A stretch of DNA of 10,533 bases from positions 1 to 10,533 of the forward strand of contig SKYX01000359.1 of the NCBI GenBank assembly GCA_007127655.1, written 5' to 3'. The first letter of the stretch is position 1. Every line of letters starts with the position of its first letter. This DNA is from Desulfonatronum sp. (GTDB taxonomy: Bacteria > Desulfobacterota > Desulfovibrionia > Desulfovibrionales > Desulfonatronaceae). Below the pieces are notes generated by a model, which worked only from the letters and a program-made list of their open reading frames with translations, did no database searches and was not told the DNA's origin. The position numbers and the translations under genes are program-made. Positions 1 to 5,452 of the stretch are shown here, piece by piece.

Positions 1-30
1 TGCAAGACGGGGCAAGAGGCATGTCTCAAT

Positions 31-80
31 GGTAGGACAGGCATCCTGCCTGTCCGTGCAGGCAAGATGCCTGCACCACC
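31..80. repeat. Twin-hairpin dispersed repeat, copy A
   Basis: Two contiguous perfect hairpins. The first has a 9-bp stem (35-43 with 47-55) around loop TCC; the second has a 9-bp stem (56-64 with 68-76) around loop AGA. The flanks GGTA and CACC are themselves nearly complementary, so the whole unit can fold as a cruciform with two arms. A second copy lies at 8121-8170. The reverse complement of copy A matches copy B at 46 of 50 positions. It lies downstream of acs, in non-coding DNA. From memory, this GGCATCCTGCC/GGCAAGATGCC motif resembles a REP/BIME-like family seen in many bacterial genomes, often mis-annotated as short proteins; that is recollection, not a search result. Confidence 0.85.
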
Positions 81-134
81 AAATTCAGAAACGGTATTTC
101 AGTAACAGCCATATCCCTAACGGCTGTCGGTAGG

Positions 135-152
135 GGCACGGCGCGCCGTGCC
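135..152. repeat. 18-bp perfect palindrome downstream of acs
   Basis: GGCACGGCGCGCCGTGCC is its own reverse complement. It starts 5 nt beyond the acs stop codon in the direction of acs transcription. As RNA it would give a GC-rich hairpin of about 7 bp with a GCGC loop. It lacks a following U-tract on the acs strand (CCCCTACC follows), so it is not a standard intrinsic terminator, but it could protect the mRNA 3' end or help Rho-dependent termination. A second, weaker inverted repeat follows (105-110 with 122-127, ACAGCC/GGCTGT, 11-nt loop). Confidence 0.7.
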
Positions 153-157
153 TCCGG

Positions 158-2074
158 TTAATCTTCCAACGTGGAGGTATCCCCCACTTCCTGACCCAGT
201 TCCTCGGCTTTGAGCACCCGGCGCATGATCTTGCCGCTGCGGGTCTTGGGCAGTTTTTCCCGGAATTCGATGGTCTTGACGATGGCCACGGGGCCGAGTT
301 CGTTGCGAATGTGAACCTTGAGCTCCTTGACCAGATCGTCGGAGGGCTCGAAGCCTTCGGCCAAAGTGACGAAGGCCTTGGCCACCTCGCCCTTGATCTT
401 GTCCGGGATGCCGATGGCCGCGGCCTCAGCCACGGCCTTGTGGGCCACCAACGCGCTTTCCAGCTCCGCGGAACCCAGGCGGTGTCCGGCGATGTTCATC
501 ACGTCGTCCGATCGGCCCTGGATCCAGATGTATCCGTCCTCGTCCTTGCGGGCCATGTCCCCGGCCAGATACACGCCGGGAATTTTCTCCCAGTACGTCT
601 TCTTGTACCGCTCCGGATCCTTGTACAGAGTTCGAACCATGGACGGCCAGGGCTTGCGGATGATCAGCAGCCCGCCCTTGCCCGGAGGCACGGGGTTGCC
701 CTTTTCGTCCACCACGTCCGCGTCGATGGCCGGCAGCGGCTTGGTGCAGGAGCCCGGCTTGAGCACGCTTACTGGTAGCGGACTGATCATGATCGAGCCG
801 GTCTCGGTCTGCCACCATGTGTCCACCAGCGGGCACTCGGAGCGGCCGATGTTCTTGTACAGCCAAACCCAGGCCTCGGGGTTGATGGGCTCGCCCACCG
901 AGCCGAGGATGCGCAGCGAGGACAGATCGTGCTTCTTGGGATACTGGGTGCCGAAGCGCATCAACATTCGGACCAGGGTCGGCGCGGTGTAGAGGATAGT
1001 TACGCCGTACTTGGCGATCAAGTCCCAGACCCGGTCGGCTTGGGGATACAGTGGATGGCCTTCGAAGATGACCGAGGTGGTCCCGGCGATGAGCGGACCG
1101 TAGACCACGTAGCTGTGTCCGGTGATCCAGCCGGCATCCGCGGTGCACCAGAAGATGTCCGTGGGCTTGATGTCAAAAACCCAGTTCAGGGTACGGTTGA
1201 TGCCGACCTGGTAGCCGCCGTGAGTATGCACGATACCCTTGGGTTTGCCCGTGGTCCCGGAGCTGTAGAGCAGAAAGAGCATGTCCTCGGAGTCCATGGA
1301 TTCCGTTGGGGACTCGGAGCTTTCCGCCCGGACCAGTTCTTCGTACCAAAGGTCCCGGGCTTCCTGCATTTCCACCTGGACGTTGGCCCGGTGGACGACC
1401 ACCACCGTTTCTACGCTGTCGCAATTGGGTCCCATCAGGGACTCGTCGACAATGGACTTCAGGTGCACGGCCCGACCGTTGCGGTAAAAGCCGTCAGCGG
1501 TGATGATGACCTTGGGCTGGGCGTCCTCGATCCGGTCGCGCATGGCTTTGGCCGAAAAACCGGCAAAGACCATGCTGTGGATGGCCCCGACCTTGGCCGT
1601 GGCCAGCATGGCGATCACGGTTTCCGGCAATGGAGGCATGTACAAGAGAACCCGGTCGCCCTTCTGGACGCCCAGGGAGCGCAAAGCGTTGGCGAACTTG
1701 TTTACCGCCCGGTACAGTTCGAAATAGGTCATCTTCCGGGAATCGCCGGCCTCGCCTTCCCAGATAATGGCCAACTTGTTCTTGTTGCCCGTCTTGATGT
1801 GCCGGTCCAGGGCGTTGTGCACGATGTTGCACTTGGCTCCGGTGAACCATTTGTAGAACGGGGCGTCGCTGTCATCCAAAACCTTGTCCCACTTCCGGAA
1901 CCACTCCAATTCCTTGGCAGCCTCCTCCCAGTAGGAAAGAGGGTCGTCCACAGCCTGTCTGCGGGCGTTTTCCAGGGTTTGGGGGTTGGCGTTGGCCTCA
2001 ATGACCATCTGCGGCAAAGGCCGAAAGACGCGATCCTCGTGAAGCAAGGTTTCCAGAGCGCCGTCTTGTGACAT
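158..2074 (-). CDS. acs: Acetyl-CoA synthetase, AMP-forming
   Basis: Activates acetate to acetyl-AMP and then acetyl-CoA in the cytoplasm, letting the cell assimilate or recycle acetate. The 638-aa protein is full length for Acs. Visible landmarks are the N-terminal ACS extension with YWEEAAKELEW (residues 49-59), the ATP-binding loop YSSGTTGKPKG (270-280), GWITGHSY in the acetate pocket region (315-322), DTWWQTETG (418-426, with the tryptophan pair that restricts the pocket to small acyl groups), the hinge region GRSDDVMNIAGHR (520-532), and the C-terminal TRSGKIMRR (611-619), whose K615 is the catalytic lysine that is reversibly acetylated in Acs enzymes. The ATG is preceded by a strong Shine-Dalgarno AAGGAGGA (2081-2088, 6-nt spacer), which fixes the start. 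It is the last of four minus-strand genes, 189 nt after the LytTR gene. Propionyl-CoA synthetase is a less likely alternative. Confidence 0.95.
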   Translation of the reverse strand: MSQDGALETLLHEDRVFRPLPQMVIEANANPQTLENARRQAVDDPLSYWEEAAKELEWFRKWDKVLDDSDAPFYKWFTGAKCNIVHNALDRHIKTGNKNKLAIIWEGEAGDSRKMTYFELYRAVNKFANALRSLGVQKGDRVLLYMPPLPETVIAMLATAKVGAIHSMVFAGFSAKAMRDRIEDAQPKVIITADGFYRNGRAVHLKSIVDESLMGPNCDSVETVVVVHRANVQVEMQEARDLWYEELVRAESSESPTESMDSEDMLFLLYSSGTTGKPKGIVHTHGGYQVGINRTLNWVFDIKPTDIFWCTADAGWITGHSYVVYGPLIAGTTSVIFEGHPLYPQADRVWDLIAKYGVTILYTAPTLVRMLMRFGTQYPKKHDLSSLRILGSVGEPINPEAWVWLYKNIGRSECPLVDTWWQTETGSIMISPLPVSVLKPGSCTKPLPAIDADVVDEKGNPVPPGKGGLLIIRKPWPSMVRTLYKDPERYKKTYWEKIPGVYLAGDMARKDEDGYIWIQGRSDDVMNIAGHRLGSAELESALVAHKAVAEAAAIGIPDKIKGEVAKAFVTLAEGFEPSDDLVKELKVHIRNELGPVAIVKTIEFREKLPKTRSGKIMRRVLKAEELGQEVGDTSTLED

Positions 2075-2116
2075 GATGTCTCCTCCTTGGCGGTGAGCTT
2101 ATGAACGTCGTGATAA

Positions 2117-2133
2117 CGTGCGCGTGGCGCACG
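2117..2133. promoter_or_regulatory. Hairpin/palindrome in the acs upstream region
   Basis: A perfect 7-bp inverted repeat CGTGCGC/GCGCACG separated by 3 nt, 43-59 nt upstream of the acs ATG. A second inverted repeat, GAACCA/TGGTTC with an 8-nt spacer, lies at 2144-2163. Either could be an operator or a 5'-UTR hairpin. I could not find a convincing sigma-70 or sigma-54 promoter in the 189-nt gap, so the function is a guess. Confidence 0.35.
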
Positions 2134-2263
2134 AACCGATAGCGAACCATCCCATCGTGGTTCCCGGTACGGCTGCATCCAGAACACGAACCAGCCGGAA
2201 TGCCGCATTGATTATCGGCGAAAGGGAAGGGGGAAAGGGTAAACGGCAAAGATCGCCGTGAAC

Positions 2264-3127
2264 TCAGAGGCCGAGAATCTGCTTCAAATCCGCGATGCGG
2301 CGGCGGCTGACCGGCAGCTCGATGCGCTTTTTTCCCGTGGTCCGGAGCATAAAGTTGCTCCCCGGCAGGGAGGCAATTTCCGTAACCAGTTCCAGGTTGA
2401 CCAGAAACTTGCGATGCACCCGAAAAAAACGGTGCAACCGCAAACGGTCCTCCAGGTACTTTAAGCGGAACGAGGTCAGGTATTTTTCCTGATTGGTATG
2501 CACGAAACTGTAGTCTTCGTACGCCTCCACGAAGACAATCTGGCTGTAGGGCACCAAAATCACCCGACCATCCAGGGTGATGGGCAGTTTTTCGATCTCC
2601 ACCGGTCGAGCCTGGTTGTAATCCCAGGCTTGGCGCAACGCCTTGAGGAAGTTGTCTTCTTCGTCCTCGCCCATGGCGATCTGCAAGGTTTCTTCATCGC
2701 CCCCAAAATCCACGACTTGCCTGGAGTTGCCCTCGGGCTCGGCGATATGCGCGTCTGCCGGGAGTCGACGTAGCCGGGCCAACGTGCGCTTCAATCGCTC
2801 GTCAGTGCAGGGCCAGAGCAGATAGTCCATGGCCCCCAGTTCAAAGGCCTTGAAGGCGTGGGCTTCATCCGCGGCCAAAAAGACCATGGCTGGACGACGC
2901 TTGCGCTGCCCGAGAATCTGGGCCAGTTCAAGGCCGCTGACTCCGTCCGGCAGGTCCAGTCCCAGGAAAAAGGCATGGTAACCGACCCCTTCCAACAGTT
3001 CCATGGCCTCAAATGCGGAAACGGCCTCCCCCAGCACCTTCACCCCGTCCACCTCGCGCAACTGTCGCCGCAATTCAAGGCGCAACTGGGGATCGGGATG
3101 GATCAGCAATACACGGAGTTCGCTCAT
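2264..3127 (-). CDS. LytTR-family regulator with degenerate receiver domain
   Basis: A 287-aa cytoplasmic transcription regulator with the two-domain layout of LytR/AlgR response regulators. Residues 4-120 have the receiver fold (VLLIHPDPQLR at 6-16, FFLGLDLPDGVSGLELA at 53-69, AFELGAMDYLLWP at 94-106). A charged linker spans about 123-175. A LytTR DNA-binding domain occupies about 180-287, with the hallmark FFRVHRKFLVNL (234-245). All the usual phosphorylation residues appear replaced: the acidic pair by H10-P11, the phospho-acceptor Asp (four residues before the conserved Pro60) by G56, the Thr/Ser by A85, and the Lys by W105. It is therefore probably not switched by a histidine kinase, and none is encoded nearby. 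The ribosome-binding site is weak. acs lies directly downstream on the same strand. The specific target is unknown. Confidence 0.9.
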   Translation of the reverse strand: MSELRVLLIHPDPQLRLELRRQLREVDGVKVLGEAVSAFEAMELLEGVGYHAFFLGLDLPDGVSGLELAQILGQRKRRPAMVFLAADEAHAFKAFELGAMDYLLWPCTDERLKRTLARLRRLPADAHIAEPEGNSRQVVDFGGDEETLQIAMGEDEEDNFLKALRQAWDYNQARPVEIEKLPITLDGRVILVPYSQIVFVEAYEDYSFVHTNQEKYLTSFRLKYLEDRLRLHRFFRVHRKFLVNLELVTEIASLPGSNFMLRTTGKKRIELPVSRRRIADLKQILGL

Positions 3128-3143
3128 GACATCACCGTAGCTC

Positions 3144-3171
3144 GTTGATGTTTGATGGTTGACGGTTGAAA
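3144..3171. repeat. Four-unit heptanucleotide repeat upstream of the LytTR gene
   Basis: GTTGATG, TTTGATG, GTTGACG and GTTGAAA follow one another without gaps, sharing TTGA at a 7-nt period, 17-44 nt upstream of the LytTR-gene ATG. LytTR proteins bind GTT-containing direct repeats, so this could be an autoregulatory site. The 7-nt period does not match the usual spacing of about two helical turns, so it may just be a decayed microsatellite. Confidence 0.5.
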
Positions 3172-3204
3172 TACCGCTTCAGCTGTTGAAAAATCCGTAT
3201 TTTA

Positions 3205-3327
3205 CTGTTCGTTCAAAAACCCCAAGTGCAAGGAGCAAAAAAAATCAAGGTCGAAGCGTAGTTATTCATACGTGAGAATTTGAACTTATTGCAGTGACGC
3301 GGCAATTGGGAGTTTTTCAACGGACAG
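3205..3327. mobile_element. MITE-like element with terminal inverted repeats
   Basis: About 123 bp bounded by imperfect inverted repeats of roughly 25 nt: left end 3205-3229 (starting CTGTTCGTTCAAAAACC) and the reverse complement of 3302-3327 (starting CTGTCCGTTGAAAAACTCC). They agree except for about four substitutions and one gap. The interior is AT-rich, has an A8 run at 3237-3244, and contains no ORF of note. The right end abuts the mobA stop codon (TAA, 3328-3330). A further partial end-like sequence (CTGTTGAAAAATCC) lies at 3184-3197. No clear target-site duplication is visible. It could equally be a non-mobile intergenic hairpin repeat. Confidence 0.5.
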
Positions 3328-3954
3328 TTAAATGGCCCCCTTTCTCCATGAACCGTTCGCCGTCGTCTCCAGATGGCGCAGCATGGAAAGATCAGCTGGA
3401 TGGTTGACGTTGAAAAACGGCGTCGCTTCGGACCGGGGATAGGGGATATGATGCCTCATTGGCTCCGTCAAAATCCGGTTGAGTTGGTACAGCCCCTGGT
3501 CAAACGCCTGTTCCAGCAGAGGCAGGGCCTCGGGTTCGTACATCGCGACCAGGGCTTCAATGTACCCGGTGTCTTCCTGCTGGAAAGTGGTCATCAAGGC
3601 CGTGTCCGGCTTCTCCCGCCACCCGGCCTTGAGGCGACGCAACGTCCGATCATCCATCAGGGGCAGGTCGCAGGACAGCACCAAGCATGCCCGACCAAAC
3701 CGTCTCAAGGCGGTTGCAATCCCCCCACCCGGACCGCGCCCTGGCACGGCGTCGAGAAAACTCGGTACGTTCAGCCCATGGTCTTCCGAAAGTCTTCCGA
3801 CGACATGCACCGTGTCGCAATGGCGCTTCAGCAGATCCACAGATCGGGACAGCAAACTGACCCCGGAAAAAACGATCCGCGCCTTGTCATGGCCCAGCCG
3901 ACTGCTCTTACCGCCGGCCAGCACGACTCCGGCCGGCGATCCTCCCTGATTCAT
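3328..3954 (-). CDS. mobA: Molybdenum cofactor guanylyltransferase MobA
   Basis: Transfers GMP from GTP to molybdopterin to make the guanine-dinucleotide cofactor needed by DMSO-reductase-family enzymes such as formate dehydrogenase. The 208-aa product (E. coli MobA is about 194 aa) has the nucleotidyltransferase signature LAGGKSSRLGHDK (residues 12-24), a glycine-rich PGRGPGGGI (71-79), the metal-binding SCDLPLM (94-100, Asp96), and the C-terminal NVNHPADL (182-189). I chose the ATG at 3952-3954 because the family motif begins 10 residues later. An upstream extension in frame would run into fdhE and has no MobA similarity. It lies 68 nt after fdhE, probably in the same transcript. Its stop codon abuts an inverted-repeat element, so the last few residues may have been altered. 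Other MobA-like NTP transferases are possible, but the fdhE neighbour favours MobA. Confidence 0.88.
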   Translation of the reverse strand: MNQGGSPAGVVLAGGKSSRLGHDKARIVFSGVSLLSRSVDLLKRHCDTVHVVGRLSEDHGLNVPSFLDAVPGRGPGGGIATALRRFGRACLVLSCDLPLMDDRTLRRLKAGWREKPDTALMTTFQQEDTGYIEALVAMYEPEALPLLEQAFDQGLYQLNRILTEPMRHHIPYPRSEATPFFNVNHPADLSMLRHLETTANGSWRKGAI

Positions 3955-4022
3955 GGTCGTCACTCTCGCTTGCGGCCAGTGTGATGTGTCCAGATTGGTT
4001 GACGGCAATCCATCAATCAAGG

Positions 4023-4916
4023 CTAAAAACCGAATGCCGACAAGGTCGGCCGGACATGTCCCCTGGCCTGGGCCAGCACGTCCATGGTCAAGGACTCCAG
4101 ATCGTCCAGCACCGGAACGGAGATCCTGTCCATTTGCCGAAAGTCGGCGGTTTTGACGTACATCTGGCACTGATCGCAAAGATCGACCCGAAATCCGGGT
4201 AGGTCCTCCACGTCAAAGTAGTGCAACTTTTGCGGATCCCGCTCACCGCAGTAAGCACACCCGATCCGCGCGACGCGATACGCGCTTTGGCAGAAGGAAC
4301 AGTGCATTCTCCGCAACCCTTCGCGGGTTTCCAGGCTGGAAAGATACGGCAGACTGCCGCAGACCGGACAATGGCCGTGCTCCCAAACACTGTTCAACGG
4401 TCGAGCCTCGACGATCCGGCGAGCCAAGCTTTTGATGAACGGCGTCAGGGCGCTTTGCGCAAGGAAAAACAACAACTTCGGCGTGGTTGGCGTTTTCTCG
4501 GCCCAGATGGCGAAAAAATCCTGGTCTTCATCCAAATATGCCTGAAACAGACGCTCGGCACTGAGTTCCTCGGTCTCCAGGGCTTCCATCACTCGGTCCG
4601 CGCCGATCTCCAGTTCCGATCCCGCGGCTCGGACATCCTCGAGGATGGTCGCCAACAGCGCGCGAGCCGGTTCCATGTCCAAGGGAAAAGAGGCCCGCGG
4701 CAACAAGCTGGCGCCCTGAACATGCCGGTCAGGAGCCGTCAACTCGGGCAATTCAGTCGAAGCGCCGTCTCTGGACGCCTGCTCGGTCATGGCCTGGAAT
4801 TGTCTTCCGCCCACTGTTTCCAAAAGGGCCAGCATGGCCGCTGGAAAATTGCCTTTCGCGCGTAACGCGCCAATCTTTCGTGAAAAACGTTGTTCTTCCT
4901 TTGCCAAGTCAGTCAT
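4023..4916 (-). CDS. fdhE: Formate dehydrogenase accessory protein FdhE
   Basis: A cytoplasmic accessory protein needed to obtain active respiratory formate dehydrogenase; in E. coli it interacts with the catalytic subunit and binds iron. The 297-aa protein matches the FdhE family in length and layout: a helical N-terminal half, then four cysteine pairs, CPVC (183-186), CSFC (206-209), CAYC (220-223) and CDQC (247-250), followed by the conserved stretch VKTADFRQMDR (254-264). The ATG has a good Shine-Dalgarno (AGGAGGA, complement of 4927-4933, spacer 10 nt). It is the first gene of the leftward unit, followed by mobA, so the pair joins cofactor synthesis to enzyme maturation. No formate dehydrogenase structural genes are in the window, so these would lie elsewhere. 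Confidence 0.94.
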   Translation of the reverse strand: MTDLAKEEQRFSRKIGALRAKGNFPAAMLALLETVGGRQFQAMTEQASRDGASTELPELTAPDRHVQGASLLPRASFPLDMEPARALLATILEDVRAAGSELEIGADRVMEALETEELSAERLFQAYLDEDQDFFAIWAEKTPTTPKLLFFLAQSALTPFIKSLARRIVEARPLNSVWEHGHCPVCGSLPYLSSLETREGLRRMHCSFCQSAYRVARIGCAYCGERDPQKLHYFDVEDLPGFRVDLCDQCQMYVKTADFRQMDRISVPVLDDLESLTMDVLAQARGHVRPTLSAFGF

Positions 4917-5141
4917 GATCAGATTTTCCTCCTGGATAAAAACAACATCATAATTTTAAGACGAATCAGGTGGTCATCCCTCTGGGCGTGATCTCCACAT
5001 GGAATCGATTCACTTCCATCAAACAATCTTTCTCGAAGCCATAATTGAACAGTCAAGGACAATCAATCGAAAACCCGGAATTTCTCGAATGACTGCCACA
5101 TGAAAATACGAACAGAAAAATACTTTTTTCCGACAAAAAGC

Positions 5142-5170
5142 TTGACTTTTTCACGAACGAAAGGCAGAGA
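5142..5170 (+). promoter_or_regulatory. Possible tRNA-Val promoter (-35-like TTGACT)
   Basis: TTGACT at 5142-5147 matches five of six bases of the sigma-70 -35 consensus. It lies 58 nt before the mature tRNA. No good -10 hexamer is visible 16-18 nt downstream (CAGAGA is the nearest), so the assignment is weak. The rest of the 289-nt fdhE-tRNA gap (4917-5205) is AT-rich. It must hold divergent promoters for both sides, but I cannot place the fdhE one. Confidence 0.25.
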
Positions 5171-5205
5171 CCCTGTTTGTCGCAAGCATCATCGCGAGCA
5201 GAAAC

Positions 5206-5280
5206 AGGCGCGTAGCTCAGGGGGAGAGCACTTGCTTGACACGCAAGGGGTCAGGAGTTCAAATCTCCTCGTGCCTACCA
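5206..5280 (+). tRNA. tRNA-Val (anticodon GAC)
   Basis: A 75-nt cloverleaf with encoded CCA. The acceptor stem AGGCGCG (5206-5212) pairs with CGTGCCT (5270-5276) through one G-U. The D-stem is GCTC/GAGC (5215-5218, 5226-5229). The anticodon stem CTTGC/GCAAG (5231-5235, 5243-5247) holds loop TTGACAC with anticodon GAC at 5238-5240, reading GUC and GUU valine codons. The T-stem AGGAG/CTCCT (5253-5257, 5265-5269) holds loop TTCAAAT. The discriminator is A5277, as usual for tRNA-Val. Confidence 0.97.
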
Positions 5281-5290
5281 TCACGCATCC

Positions 5291-5323
5291 AAGCAGGGAG
5301 GCCCAGGCCTCCCTGCTTTATTT
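5291..5323 (+). terminator. Intrinsic terminator after tRNA-Val
   Basis: A perfect 12-bp GC-rich stem (5291-5302 with 5307-5318) with loop CCAG, followed by TTTATTT-like sequence. It starts 10 nt after the tRNA. The U-tract is interrupted, but the stem is strong. It should separate the tRNA transcript from thrS. Confidence 0.85.
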
Positions 5324-5452
5324 GAAGACCATATTGAAATCAGGGCGAAAATACGGAAACGAGCTCGTCTCGACGTTTGAAAAAAAGTCGACACGCAAGA
5401 TTTCGGATGGTCGGATTCCGGACGGGTCAGTTCCGGCCAAGGAGTATCGGGA

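Noticed and set aside
929..2071. A 380-codon open frame on the plus strand across acs
   Set aside because: It is antisense to a clear acetyl-CoA synthetase and has no recognisable domain or ribosome-binding site. GC-rich third positions commonly leave such frames open.
3955..4179. 75-codon upstream extension of mobA
   Set aside because: It overlaps the fdhE 3' end and lacks MobA similarity. The nucleotidyltransferase motif starts just after the ATG at 3954.
5327..5452. T-box or other riboswitch upstream of thrS
   Set aside because: No T-box consensus or terminator/antiterminator pair is visible, and the only hairpins are short.
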